Positions 53,934 to 63,744 are shown, numbered from the stretch's first letter. The stretch: 64,000 bases of DNA from Xylanibacter rodentium (GCF_013166575.1 NZ_JABKKE010000003.1:62001-126000), one strand, 5' to 3'. Made by a program: numbers and translations. Notes: generated by a model from the sequence alone, not told the origin.

Positions 53934-54083
53934 TTACCTACTAATAAAATCAAAAACTTTAATTAATCCGCCCGCGGCGGCCAATGTTTCCTTATACAAT
54001 CTTCTTACCTCAAATAAAAAAACAATACCATATATATATTCCGTTTCTTCTGTGCTCTCTTCTTTTTTAATGTTTTCTCTCAA
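53934..54083 (-). CDS. Candidate 49-aa small protein or small RNA transcript
   Basis: A minus-strand frame from TTG (54083) ends at TAA just before the terminator. Its C-terminal half reads RRLYKETLAAAGGLIKVFDF, an amphipathic helix; the N-terminal half is acidic and Lys-rich. A minus-strand box TAACTTTG (54119-54126) lies upstream, so promoter, short frame and terminator form one unit of about 220 nt. No SD-like site or ATG supports translation, so a non-coding RNA is equally possible. The opposite-strand frames here look spurious. The rest of 53698-54430 shows only promoters and terminators. Confidence 0.35.
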   Translation of the reverse strand: MRENIKKEESTEETEYIYGIVFLFEVRRLYKETLAAAGGLIKVFDFISR

Positions 54084-54118
54084 ACTACATGATCAATTTT
54101 CACTTTGATTTGACACTG

Positions 54119-54126
54119 CAAAGTTA
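54119..54126 (-). promoter_or_regulatory. -7 element of the small minus-strand transcript
   Basis: TAACTTTG on the minus strand with a TTGTTTC-like -33 region about 20 bases upstream. Confidence 0.5.
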
Positions 54127-54350
54127 CAATGATTCAGAAACAACAAGCACCATCCCAATACCTAAAAATACAAATGAATGCTTGTTGTTGACATATATCA
54201 AGAACCGGTTTCTACATAAATACGGGATGATATTTATTAAGATTTCAAACCGTTTTTTTGCTTTTACCAATCTGGTTCTTTTATATTTGCAAACATGTAT
54301 TTAACAGGATCGCACTACTAACAAAAAAAACATAATAAAATTGACAAATA

Positions 54351-54382
54351 TTTGTGAGAAACATGGAAAATGAGTACTTTTG
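54351..54382 (+). promoter_or_regulatory. Promoter of the glutathione peroxidase gene
   Basis: TTTG (54351-54354), 20-base spacer, TACTTTTG (54375-54382): exact consensus, 48 bases before the chosen ATG. Confidence 0.8.
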
Positions 54383-54430
54383 TGCCATACAATTAAAATT
54401 GTCTATCACAATATAATCAACAAAAAAACA

Positions 54431-54982
54431 ATGAAAACGGTTTATGATTTCTCTGTCAAAGACAGAAAGGGCAAAGAAGTATCGCTAAAGGAATATTCCA
54501 ATGAAGTGTTGCTCATCGTAAATACTGCTACAAAATGCGGATTTACACCACAGTATGAGGAACTGGAAAAACTATACCAGAAATATCACAGCCGCGGATT
54601 CGAGATTCTCGACTTCCCATGCAACCAGTTCGGACAGCAAGCCCCCGGAACCGACGAATCGATACACAGTTTCTGCAAGTTGAACTATGGTACCGAATTT
54701 CCGAGGTTCAAAAAGCTAAAGGTAAACGGTGATGACGCCGATCCGCTCTACAAGTTCCTGAAAGAGCAAAAAGGCTTTGCCGGATGGGATATGAGCCACC
54801 CCATTGCCCCTATTCTTGAAGACATGCTTTCAAAGGAAGATCCTGATTACAAGCAGAAGCCCGATATCAAGTGGAACTTCACAAAATTCCTGACCAACAG
54901 ATTCGGAATGGTTGTAGCACGCTTCGAGCCTACTGAAAAAATAGAGAACATCGAAAAGCAAATAGAAGAACTTCTTAAGTAA
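54431..54982 (+). CDS. Glutathione peroxidase-family thiol peroxidase
   Basis: A 183-aa protein from ATG 54431 (MKTVYDFSVKDRKGKEVSLK), chosen because the longer frame begins before the promoter's expected transcript start. The catalytic Cys is in NTATKCGFTPQYEELEKLY; FPCNQFGQQAPG has the Gln and the second conserved block; KWNFTKFLTNRFG carries the Trp and Asn of the catalytic tetrad. It is the Cys form, which usually takes electrons from thioredoxin. That fits the thioredoxin reductase gene 38 bases downstream. Confidence 0.93.
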   Translation: MKTVYDFSVKDRKGKEVSLKEYSNEVLLIVNTATKCGFTPQYEELEKLYQKYHSRGFEILDFPCNQFGQQAPGTDESIHSFCKLNYGTEFPRFKKLKVNGDDADPLYKFLKEQKGFAGWDMSHPIAPILEDMLSKEDPDYKQKPDIKWNFTKFLTNRFGMVVARFEPTEKIENIEKQIEELLK

Positions 54983-55020
54983 TTTAAGAATTAAGGATAA
55001 AGAGTGAATACGAACAAATC

Positions 55021-55971
55021 ATGAATGAAAATAGAGAACACATACGTTGCCTCATCGTAGGCAGCGGACCTGCAGGATATACGGCGGCAATATATGCATC
55101 AAGAGCAAATCTAAACCCCGTTGTCTACAGCGGACTACAGCCCGGCGGCCAGCTCACGCAGACTACTATAGTAGAAAACTTTCCCGGCTACCCGCAGGGA
55201 GTGGATGGCAATCAGATGATGATGGACCTGCGCGAACAGGCTGAGCACTTCGGTGCGGACATACGCGACGGAGAAATTGTCAAGGCCGACCTGTCAAAAG
55301 CCCCTTATGTGCTTACGGTGGAAGATGGCAGCGAACTGGAGGCCGACACCGTAATAATTGCCACCGGAGCATCGGCAATGTATCTTGGTCTCGACGATGA
55401 GAAGAAATACAACGGTCAGGGCGTTTCTGCCTGTGCCACCTGCGACGGATTCTTCTACCGCAAGAAAGTGGTGGCTGTGGTAGGCGGCGGCGACACCGCT
55501 TGCGAAGAGGCCATCTATCTGTCCGGATTGGCCAAGAAGGTGTACATGATAGTACGCAAGCCGTATCTGCGCGCATCGAAGGTGATGCAGGAACGTGTCA
55601 TGGCTACCGAAAACATCGAGATACTCTTCGAGCATAACACCGTGGGACTTTACGGTGATAATGGTGTCGAAGGCGCACATCTCGTAAAGCGCAAGGGCAA
55701 ACCTGACGAGGAAATGGTAGACATTTCCATCGACGGATTCTTCCTCGCCATAGGTCACAAGCCCAACAGCGATGTTTTTAAGGAGTGGGTTGATACCGAC
55801 GAAGTGGGATATATCAAGCGCATCAACGGTACACCGAAGACCAAGGTGCCGGGAGTGTTCTCGGCCGGCGACGTTTCGGATCCCGTATACCGTCAGGCCA
55901 TCACATCGGCCGGTGCAGGTTGTCAGGCAGCCATCGAAGCTGAGCGCTACCTCACCGAGCACGGACTGTAA
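55021..55971 (+). CDS. trxB: Thioredoxin-disulfide reductase
   Basis: A 316-aa FAD/NADPH oxidoreductase: FAD motif IVGSGPAGYTAAIYASRANL, redox site SACATCDGFFYRKK (CATC), NADPH motif VVGGGDTACEEAIYL and the FAD motif GVFSAGDVSDPVYRQAITSAGAG. It reduces thioredoxin with NADPH. Gene order with the thiol peroxidase upstream suggests a short antioxidant operon. Confidence 0.96.
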   Translation: MNENREHIRCLIVGSGPAGYTAAIYASRANLNPVVYSGLQPGGQLTQTTIVENFPGYPQGVDGNQMMMDLREQAEHFGADIRDGEIVKADLSKAPYVLTVEDGSELEADTVIIATGASAMYLGLDDEKKYNGQGVSACATCDGFFYRKKVVAVVGGGDTACEEAIYLSGLAKKVYMIVRKPYLRASKVMQERVMATENIEILFEHNTVGLYGDNGVEGAHLVKRKGKPDEEMVDISIDGFFLAIGHKPNSDVFKEWVDTDEVGYIKRINGTPKTKVPGVFSAGDVSDPVYRQAITSAGAGCQAAIEAERYLTEHGL

Positions 55972-56040
55972 CAGCCGTCTTCTTTTAAAGATAAAGAAAA
56001 GATAAGGATACGTTTTCGTATAAAGGAAACTATAAAACGA

Positions 56041-56092
56041 CAAAGAGCCATATCGGCACTCACAATATCATGGAGTGCGATATGGCTCTTTG
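56041..56092. terminator. Strong bidirectional terminator
   Basis: CAAAGAGCCATATCGGCACT and GAGTGCGATATGGCTCTTTG pair over about 20 bp with one bulge, between the convergent trxB gene and the minus-strand F5/8 gene. Confidence 0.85.
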
Positions 56093-56107
56093 CCGTTGCA
56101 TGGTGAT

Positions 56108-58843
56108 TTACTTATTATTGCCTGCCACCACCTTCTTGCCGTTGATGATGTAGATACCCTTGGCGGGCTTGATTATACGGCGGCCCGACAGGTCGTACAC
56201 GGCACCGGTAGTATCGGTTCCGACGGCCGGCACGTTATCGATACCGGAAACGTTAAGGTCTTCAACGGTGTAGCAGAACTTCGGCGTTTCGGCACGTCCG
56301 CCGGCCAAAGCCCACCATACGCTGCCCTCAAGCACATCGCCCAGATGCACATTCTCCCAAACGAAGGTTGATACAAACGTATCGCAATTCTCCGATACAT
56401 GGTTCCCGCCGTTCGTCCATGCGTCAATTACGCCCGGCACGATGCCCGGCACGCCCGACTCCTCGAGATATTCCACAACGAGGGTAACCTTGGTGTTCTC
56501 CTGAATGAAACGCCATGTGTACTTGAGTGTCTGCGGCTCGGTTATCACGTCGTTCTGCACAGTGATGGTGCCTTCGCCGCTTGTGGGCTGAACAATCTTC
56601 TCGGTGGTTGTCAGCTGCACGGTGCGGGTCTCGTCGGCCTTGTTGCCGGCAGCATCTTCCACTGTCACCACAAATGTATAGGCCGTCTCGGGTGTCAGTG
56701 CAGTAAGCTCTATCACAGCCTCGTCACCGGCCTTCACCATCTTGGTGGCCACTACCGTGCCGTCGGCATTGCCGGTGACTGTATATGTGAGCATACAGTT
56801 CTCATTGTTGTCAGAAGCCTGCACCTTTATCGTAGCCTTGGTGTCGGCCACGTCGCCTACCTCGGCCATCATCCATACGGGAGCCTCAGTGTCGGCCATT
56901 ACGGTCTTTTCAAAGTATATATTGTCGAAGATGAAGGTATTGCCCTGACCGTTGTCCAGCTTTATCTGATACACGTTGTTGCTGCCATTGCGGTCGTCAC
57001 TGTGGAAGGCGCTCACCGGAATGTCGAGTGCGTTCCACTCACCGGCCTTGAGTTCGGCGATATACGGTATCTCGGCAAAGTTGACGTTGTTCTCTGTGTC
57101 ACGCCAGATGGGTACGATAGTGACGGTGTTGGCCGTTTCGGGGAATACGTCGACGTGGAGCGTCTCCATGTCCGTTACATCCATCACGTCAAACTCCAGT
57201 CCGCGGTAGTTCATGTTGCTGAGAAGCATGGCCTTGTCACCCTCAGCCAAGGTAATCTCGACGGTCACGGTCTGCTCGCCCCAATCCGGGAATACGAATC
57301 CTGCGGCATTGCCGAACTTGTCGCTGTACACGGCCTTTACATTCTCTGCAGTTGCCCCGCCGGCGGGAGCCGAACCCGGCATATCGTTGGTGCGTGCTTC
57401 AAGAACTATCGGGTCGGTAGCGTTGCCCTTGCCGTCCTTGGCCACTACTGATATGCTGTAGGCTGTACCATATTTTAGCCCGCGGAGAGTATAGGCCACC
57501 TCTTTGCCGCTCTCGCCCGATGTCACGGCCTCGGCGGTTGTCTCGCCGTCGCTATAAGATATGACATAAGCTATGTTGGTGCTCACATCGTCGGTAGCCT
57601 TGAAGTTGAGCGCTATCGAAGAGAATGTGGCTGCACCGATGGTTGCAGTAAATTCGGTGGGAGCGGCGGCATCGGGGAAATCCTGCTTGTTTTCGGCGAA
57701 TATGGAGAAGTCGAATAGCTTCACGCCATAAGCCGTGGCAGCCTTTGTGCTGACAAAGCGCACATAGCGCACCTGCTTGGCCTCGCTCATGAAGAAGTCG
57801 GTAAACGTGGCCATACCGGCATGTCCGGTCACAGCATGCTCATCGCCGTAAACACCGTCGTTGCCTGCAAAGGCTATGGTATAATCCTCGGGGCACGCGC
57901 CCTCGAATGTTGCCGATATTGCCGTAATGTCGTAAAGCGCCTGAAGGTCAACCACAAAACCGGTCTCGTAAGTGCGTTCCTCATCGCCGGCACCAGTGGC
58001 GGGGTGCATATCCCACAAACTGGCCATGTTGTCATCGAATGCTCCTACCATCGAACCGGTAGTGGTGCCCTCGCCTATCGGTGTGACCATAGTGGCCATG
58101 TTGGCAAATATGTCTATCTTCTCACCGGCATAGGATGTTATCTTTATCTCGTTGGAGGTCAGATCACCGGCCTTTGCCACGATGGTGGCCTCACCGGCCT
58201 TTGCCGACGTATATACGTTGCCGTGGAAAGTGCCGGCATCGGCGGGAGTGACCTCGTAGATCACCTCGCCCGCATCCATCGGCTGTCCTATCTGGTCCTT
58301 GCCGGCCACGTTGAGAGTCACGGGCACGCCAACACCAACGACTGTCTCTGGAGCCGACAGCGTGATGGCCGAAAGCACGGCGGCATCCATCTTGAACACA
58401 CGGAACTCCCAGAAGCTGACGCCCCACGGTGTGGCACGTTCCACGTTGCGGAAACGGATATAGCGGGCGTTCACCTCTCCGAAGGTGTAGTTCTGCAGCA
58501 GGTCGGCCACCATCTCGTCGGTTTTCACCACTACGTCGGTATACTCGTTACCGTCTTCCGACACCGATATCACGAACGACTTGGAATAGGCACCCTCCCA
58601 CTTTATCTGGATTGTGTTGAATGTCTGCACCGAGCCAAAGTCGAGCGACCATGTCACGTCTTCGCTATCGGCAAAGTCGCCTACGGGAGCTTCCCAACGT
58701 GTGTTCTCGTCACCGTCGATGGCCAGTCCGGCATTTTCAGATGCCGATGTGGCAGTCGCCGTACCTCCCAATGCGAGGTTGGTCTGTGCTAACGATACTG
58801 CCGATGACAACAATACCGTGCTTAAAAGTAATGTTCGTTTCAT
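56108..58843 (-). CDS. Secreted multidomain protein with F5/8 type C and fibronectin III domains
   Basis: A 911-aa exported protein (signal MKRTLLLSTVLLSSAVSLAQ). A discoidin domain (TNLALGGTATATSASENAGL, ARYIRFRNVERATPWGVSFWEF) occupies about 20-155; an Ig-like region follows (LSAPETVVGVGVPVTLNVAG). A second discoidin-like unit spans about 240-390, FN3 about 400-485 and 650-745, with a jelly-roll module between. The C-terminus (GAVYDLSGRRIIKPAKGIYI) is a type IX sorting-like tail. No catalytic motif is seen; it probably binds glycan beside the GH128 and GH16 enzymes encoded upstream. Confidence 0.85.
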   Translation of the reverse strand: MKRTLLLSTVLLSSAVSLAQTNLALGGTATATSASENAGLAIDGDENTRWEAPVGDFADSEDVTWSLDFGSVQTFNTIQIKWEGAYSKSFVISVSEDGNEYTDVVVKTDEMVADLLQNYTFGEVNARYIRFRNVERATPWGVSFWEFRVFKMDAAVLSAITLSAPETVVGVGVPVTLNVAGKDQIGQPMDAGEVIYEVTPADAGTFHGNVYTSAKAGEATIVAKAGDLTSNEIKITSYAGEKIDIFANMATMVTPIGEGTTTGSMVGAFDDNMASLWDMHPATGAGDEERTYETGFVVDLQALYDITAISATFEGACPEDYTIAFAGNDGVYGDEHAVTGHAGMATFTDFFMSEAKQVRYVRFVSTKAATAYGVKLFDFSIFAENKQDFPDAAAPTEFTATIGAATFSSIALNFKATDDVSTNIAYVISYSDGETTAEAVTSGESGKEVAYTLRGLKYGTAYSISVVAKDGKGNATDPIVLEARTNDMPGSAPAGGATAENVKAVYSDKFGNAAGFVFPDWGEQTVTVEITLAEGDKAMLLSNMNYRGLEFDVMDVTDMETLHVDVFPETANTVTIVPIWRDTENNVNFAEIPYIAELKAGEWNALDIPVSAFHSDDRNGSNNVYQIKLDNGQGNTFIFDNIYFEKTVMADTEAPVWMMAEVGDVADTKATIKVQASDNNENCMLTYTVTGNADGTVVATKMVKAGDEAVIELTALTPETAYTFVVTVEDAAGNKADETRTVQLTTTEKIVQPTSGEGTITVQNDVITEPQTLKYTWRFIQENTKVTLVVEYLEESGVPGIVPGVIDAWTNGGNHVSENCDTFVSTFVWENVHLGDVLEGSVWWALAGGRAETPKFCYTVEDLNVSGIDNVPAVGTDTTGAVYDLSGRRIIKPAKGIYIINGKKVVAGNNK

Positions 58844-58875
58844 AAGTTAAATTGTTCTTTTTAAGTTGATTGATG

Positions 58876-60396
58876 CTATTTGATTACGGTCTTTTTCTTT
58901 TCGCCCGAGTGCGTCACTATCACGTATATGCCCGAAGGCAAATTGAGGGCCGACAGGTTACGGGTGGTGCCTACGAACATTCCACCGGCATCGAACACAT
59001 CGACCAGGCCGTCGGCAGTGTCTGCCCCATCGACCTCAGGAGATGATATGCCGGAAGATGTGGATGTGAACGAAAATCCGTTGATGAAGAACGGCATGTT
59101 GCCGGCATTATAGAGCATGATGCTGTGGTTTCCGGCAGACAATGTGGCCGAGAACTCACGGTAGGCCCAAATACCGGTGGTGGCTGGCAACGTGGATGTT
59201 ACGCTCTTCTTGCCGTCGAGATAAAACCACACGGGAGCATCGACCGACGACTTGACGCGCAATGTAAACTTATACTCGCCGGCTTCGGGCACGTTTATCT
59301 GGTATTTTGTCCACGTTCCCGACCTCATCTCCACCTGAAGCGGCTGCTCGCTGTCGCTCTCGGTATTGGGGCGCAGACACACCTGCTGCCCGTCAGTGCT
59401 GGCATCTATATAGTCCTTTGCGGCAATCTGCTCTCCGGGAGCATAATATTTACTCGTGTCGAACGACGACATATAGGTATATACCGTACCGAGAATGGAC
59501 AGTTCGCTGTCGCTGCGGTTGGTCTCGAAGATGCTGAAATAGGGATAACTGGCGGCACGGCCGTTGGCCATAAACCACGCGTAGCCTTCCACAAGGTCGC
59601 TCTGCTCCAGCTTCTGCACCTTCTGCGTCATCTGGTCTATCTGGAAGTCGACACCGGTGATGGTACCGTCGTTCTCCCACGAACAGAACTCGGTGAGCAT
59701 CATCCGCGGAAAGTGTCCGTTGGCCTCCTTGTAGGCATCAAGATATTTCACGATATTGGGGTAACGGCCGTAAACGTCCTTCTTTGCCGGATTGTAAAGG
59801 TCGGCATAGAAATACTCTGTAGCAAACCATGTGGTAGAGCCAAACCAGTTCATGTAGCAGTGAAGCGCAAGGCAGTCGAAACGTGCTCCGGGGTAGATGC
59901 GCAGAAACTCGTCAAGCCACTCGTATGGGCTCCATGTACGACCGCCCACACGCTCACCGGTGAAATTGAGCGCCGGAGCCACGAGCTTCAGCCCATAGTC
60001 GGCGGCTATCTTCTCCACACGCGGCCATGCTGCGGCGGCTTGCGCGGGCGTCATGTTTGCCTGTGCCGAGAAGTTTGGCTCGTTGAATCCCAACAGATAA
60101 CGCACGCCGGGATTGTCGGTAAGCCAGCGGCGCAGGCCGGCCTCATCGAAGTTGCCGTTCCAGCACATCGGCACAAAGTCCATCATGCCCTGCGGGCCTG
60201 TGCCCGACAAATCGTTACCGGGCTTGATGCCCCAATTGTACACCCACGACACGCCGGGCGCCATCTTGCTGATGGGCAACCCTGACATCTTCTGGGTCTT
60301 CTCGTCCCATCCGATACCTCTCTTGGCACTCTTGTTTTGCGCCAAAAGAGGTACGGTGACGAATAATGATAATATAGCTGATATAACGATTTTCAT
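58876..60396 (-). CDS. Secreted GH128-like beta-1,3-glucanase with accessory domain
   Basis: A 506-aa protein from ATG 60396 (MKIVISAILSLFVTVPLLAQ is the signal peptide). KRGIGWDEKTQKM, GVSWVYNWGIKPG, YLLGFNEPNFSAQANMTPAQ (acid Glu) and RMMLTEFCSWEND (nucleophile Glu) match the Glyco_hydro_cc/GH128 family of endo-beta-1,3-glucanases. Residues about 365-465 form a beta-sandwich like CBM6 (VQVEMRSGTWTKYQINVPEAG-like region), and the tail SGIYVIVTHSGEKKKTVIK is sorting-like. Neighbouring GH16 suggests laminarin or related beta-glucan breakdown. Confidence 0.88.
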   Translation of the reverse strand: MKIVISAILSLFVTVPLLAQNKSAKRGIGWDEKTQKMSGLPISKMAPGVSWVYNWGIKPGNDLSGTGPQGMMDFVPMCWNGNFDEAGLRRWLTDNPGVRYLLGFNEPNFSAQANMTPAQAAAAWPRVEKIAADYGLKLVAPALNFTGERVGGRTWSPYEWLDEFLRIYPGARFDCLALHCYMNWFGSTTWFATEYFYADLYNPAKKDVYGRYPNIVKYLDAYKEANGHFPRMMLTEFCSWENDGTITGVDFQIDQMTQKVQKLEQSDLVEGYAWFMANGRAASYPYFSIFETNRSDSELSILGTVYTYMSSFDTSKYYAPGEQIAAKDYIDASTDGQQVCLRPNTESDSEQPLQVEMRSGTWTKYQINVPEAGEYKFTLRVKSSVDAPVWFYLDGKKSVTSTLPATTGIWAYREFSATLSAGNHSIMLYNAGNMPFFINGFSFTSTSSGISSPEVDGADTADGLVDVFDAGGMFVGTTRNLSALNLPSGIYVIVTHSGEKKKTVIK

Positions 60397-60471
60397 AATT
60401 GTCTTGATTGTTGTTGATATATGGTTGATATTAATATGTATATGGCACATCCTTAACCGTATGCCGACGGA

Positions 60472-63400
60472 TTACTTCACCACAACCTTCTTCACGCCAT
60501 CAGCCGTGCGGACGATGTACAAGCCGGGACGCGACATTCCGCTTACCTTACGGCCTGCAATGTCAAATATACCTGCAGACAGGACATTGTGGCCTGCCGT
60601 CTTAACATTCTCTATCGCAGAAACGCTGTTCTTGTCGCGCCACATGAAGATGTTGTCAAGCTGTATCTCGTCGCCATAGCCTCCACCGCTCATAAACCAT
60701 ATCAGATTGCCACGGTAAGAAGCCTGTCCGCCGTTGTTGTCGGGGAAGAGGTTTGTATTGAGTGAACGGATTACGCTGAACGGAATGTCAAACGAGTACC
60801 ACTCGCCGTCGCGACGATAATTGCCCAACACAGGAGCACCGTTGCCGAAAATGGTGGTGCCGATAGTAAACTTGCTCTCGGCAAAACCTATCTGATGGTT
60901 GCAGGCGTCGGTGCCACGCATGGCAAAATGCAGATGCCAATTGCCCTCGTCGAGAAGGGTGAGGTCGACACCGTCGTTGTTGATAAAGCCGGCGCCTGTC
61001 CAACCGCCATTGGTAACCAAGTCAATCCAGCCCTCATCACCACCGAACGAATCGGATATACTGCCACTCTGTGTGCCCGGCATATAGGTATTTCCGTCGG
61101 CCCAGTTGTTGAACTTGTTGCCTCCCACTCCGTCGCGGCAGTCAAGCAGTATGCTCTCGGTGTCGTCCTGCTTCATCTTCTCGGTTACCGAACCGTTTGT
61201 ACTGAATATTATGAAGTCCTTGCCGGCAAAGTCGAAGTATGACTTTCCGTCAGCATCAAGACTCTTTGTGGTATACTCGCCAAGCTCGGAGGTTTCGGGC
61301 GTCTGGTAGGTCTTGTAGAAGAACACGTTGTCTATCGAGAAAGAACTGCCTGTATAGAATGTCGGCATAGTATAGAAACACAGCGCATAGTCTGTATAAG
61401 CCTCCAGTCCTCCCATCTGCGGGGCCTCGTTCCACAAGGCACCATACTTTTTCAATTCGGTCACAGGGATATCAAACGAATACCACTCGCCATCGCGGTT
61501 GAAGTCGGCAAATATAGGTTTGTCGGAATACTTGCCGAATACAAGTGCGGCATCCTCATCCTTGCTGCCCAAACGAACCATAATAGGAACATGCCCCACA
61601 GCGGCATCCGAACGCAATGACAGGTGCAGATAGTAACTGTCGTCAATCATACAGAGGTCTTTGGGCGCGGGATTGTTACCCTGACCGGCTATCGAAGCCC
61701 ATCCGGCACCGTTCCATCCCGGATTTTGAGCCGAGGAGAAGGCTGAGAATCCGCCATAGGGTATACGTCCGAACGAGTTGGGCACGTCTGGCACCTGACT
61801 CACCGTCATCGTCTGCGGATCGCCCCACACAAAGAAATTGTTGCGTCCGCCCTGCTCGCTGTTGTCGTGCTCGCGCTTGATGAGCGATTCGCCCTCGGCG
61901 TAGGTGCCTCCGGCTGTGAGCGACTCCCATGTATCACCCGACAGCACAAGCGGAACAATATCCGTTACGCCGGCAAACGAGAACACCGGTTGGCCGGCGG
62001 AATCCAGACTCTTGTAGCCATAGCGGCCAAGGTTGGCACCGGTATCGGTGTACGAAGGTATCTCCTTTGTCTTGCTCTTATAAAAGAAGATATTGTCAAA
62101 ACACAACTCGGCATCAGTCATGCCACCACTGCTGAAAGTGATGATATCGCCGGTATAGTCGGCTGTGCCGTTGCCGAACAGCGACGCGGCAAACTGGCGC
62201 AGGGCCTTGACCGGAATATCGAAGAAGTACCACTCACCGTCGCGTTTGAAGTCGCCTATGGTAGCCAGCTTGCCGTCGCTATTACCCACCATAAAGCGGG
62301 CATTGCCCACGGTCATGGTGTGCGAGGTGTGCATCACACGGTCGGTGGCACGCATACCGAAGTGCAGCCAGTACGTATCGTCAATCATACTAATGTCCTC
62401 ACCGCTGATGTTGAAGCCCAGTCCCGACCATCCCACATTGGTGACGGTAAACTTGTTGTAGCCTTCAGCCCAGCCGAACGAGTTGTTCTCGCCCGTACGC
62501 GATACAGCCACATAGGTCTGGTTGCCGGGATTCCATTCGTCCTCCCATATATAAAGGTTGCGGTTGGTGCCGTTCACGTTGTAGTCAACCACCGTGGCAC
62601 CGGCGCTATACAGATTTCCGCGCACACCGTCGCTCGTGCTTATGAGCACGGCATCCGAAATGTCGCTGAAATCGAAAGCGAGCTGTCCGTCGGCATCGAT
62701 GGCTTTGGTGGCAAAGCCACTCAGCTCGGTCTTGTTGTCGGGCTCGGGGTCGGGCTCCGGCTCTTCGGGTATGTTTGTCTGACGGTCACCGTTCTCGTCT
62801 ACATAGAGAAACTGTGCCTCCTCGTCGCTGTCGGCCTGATACACGCGCACCCAGTCAACATACATGCGTGCTTCGTCACCGGCATTGGGCAGTGCGGTGA
62901 TGCCTGAGGGGTCGAGTATTCCAGGATACCAGCCGCCCACAGCCAGATTGAAAAGAAAGAAGAAAGGCTTCTGGAAATAGTGTCCGGGGGCCAGCTCGGC
63001 ATCCGAGTATTCCACCGAAGTGGTGAAATAGCGGGCCTTGCGCTTCTTTGCCGCAGTAAAGGCTTCAAGGTCGTAGTACATCGAAAGGTTACTCTCATCC
63101 CACTCTACGGTGATGATATGATACTCGTCATTGGTTATAGGGTTGTCCTCGGGAGCAAGATACTCGAAAGACAACTGCTGATGGTTTTCCGAACTGGCAT
63201 CAAGGCCATAGTGTAGCGTGCCTCCGAAATAGCGGTCTTGTGTGCCGTCCTTTATACCGTTGGCATGTCCCAGCTCCACTATATCCATCTCGCCACATCG
63301 CGGCCATCCGTACTTGTTCATGTCGTTGCCCATCATCCAGTAGGCCGGCCACAGTCCGTCGGCCGTACGCGGAAACTTGATACGGGCCTGGATGATGCCA

Positions 63401-63744
63401 TGCTTGAAGGCTGCCTTGTTCTGCGACGTGACACGTCCCGACGTGAAACTGCGTCCCATATAGTTCTCGCGGCGGGACGTAATCACGAGACACTGCTCGC
63501 CACTCTTAGGGTCGACACCCATAGTCACATTTTCACGGCGATAGTACTGCAACTCCTGATTACCGCCACCATTGCCGTTTACCTCAATGTTCCATATATT
63601 CTCGTTGAGCCGGTCTGTGTCGAACTCGTCACCCCATATAAGAGTGTAGCCGTCAGGCACTACGTCCACAGCCTGTGCACCTGCTGTCAGCGGCAGAGCC
63701 ATCGTAAACAGCACCGGCAAAAAGTATTTGCTTGAAATGTTCAT
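60472..63744 (-). CDS. Secreted GH16 beta-glucanase (laminarinase type) with three tandem modules
   Basis: A 1090-aa protein. Signal peptide about 1-24. The GH16 domain (about 28-305) has LIWGDEFDTDRLNENIWNIE, LWPAYWMMGND and the catalytic GEMDIVELGH (E152, D154, E157). After a Pro/Asp/Glu linker (325-337), three related modules occupy about 342-557, 573-812 and 822-1037; each repeats a phrase such as RDGEWYSFDIPV and ends in a DNIFFYK-like strand. The tail (GIFDIAGRKVSGMSRPGLYI) is sorting-like. GH16 enzymes of this type cut beta-1,3-glucans; the modules may bind substrate. Confidence 0.92.
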   Translation of the reverse strand: MNISSKYFLPVLFTMALPLTAGAQAVDVVPDGYTLIWGDEFDTDRLNENIWNIEVNGNGGGNQELQYYRRENVTMGVDPKSGEQCLVITSRRENYMGRSFTSGRVTSQNKAAFKHGIIQARIKFPRTADGLWPAYWMMGNDMNKYGWPRCGEMDIVELGHANGIKDGTQDRYFGGTLHYGLDASSENHQQLSFEYLAPEDNPITNDEYHIITVEWDESNLSMYYDLEAFTAAKKRKARYFTTSVEYSDAELAPGHYFQKPFFFLFNLAVGGWYPGILDPSGITALPNAGDEARMYVDWVRVYQADSDEEAQFLYVDENGDRQTNIPEEPEPDPEPDNKTELSGFATKAIDADGQLAFDFSDISDAVLISTSDGVRGNLYSAGATVVDYNVNGTNRNLYIWEDEWNPGNQTYVAVSRTGENNSFGWAEGYNKFTVTNVGWSGLGFNISGEDISMIDDTYWLHFGMRATDRVMHTSHTMTVGNARFMVGNSDGKLATIGDFKRDGEWYFFDIPVKALRQFAASLFGNGTADYTGDIITFSSGGMTDAELCFDNIFFYKSKTKEIPSYTDTGANLGRYGYKSLDSAGQPVFSFAGVTDIVPLVLSGDTWESLTAGGTYAEGESLIKREHDNSEQGGRNNFFVWGDPQTMTVSQVPDVPNSFGRIPYGGFSAFSSAQNPGWNGAGWASIAGQGNNPAPKDLCMIDDSYYLHLSLRSDAAVGHVPIMVRLGSKDEDAALVFGKYSDKPIFADFNRDGEWYSFDIPVTELKKYGALWNEAPQMGGLEAYTDYALCFYTMPTFYTGSSFSIDNVFFYKTYQTPETSELGEYTTKSLDADGKSYFDFAGKDFIIFSTNGSVTEKMKQDDTESILLDCRDGVGGNKFNNWADGNTYMPGTQSGSISDSFGGDEGWIDLVTNGGWTGAGFINNDGVDLTLLDEGNWHLHFAMRGTDACNHQIGFAESKFTIGTTIFGNGAPVLGNYRRDGEWYSFDIPFSVIRSLNTNLFPDNNGGQASYRGNLIWFMSGGGYGDEIQLDNIFMWRDKNSVSAIENVKTAGHNVLSAGIFDIAGRKVSGMSRPGLYIVRTADGVKKVVVK

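Noticed and set aside
53872..54108. Plus-strand 78-codon frame after rpmE
   Set aside because: It reads through a minus-strand terminator and promoter, has shadow-like composition and no upstream promoter.
56399..60285. Long plus-strand open frames (350, 323 and 386 codons) opposite the secreted glycan-protein genes
   Set aside because: They are His/Cys/Val-rich shadows of high-quality minus-strand genes with signal peptides and known domains.
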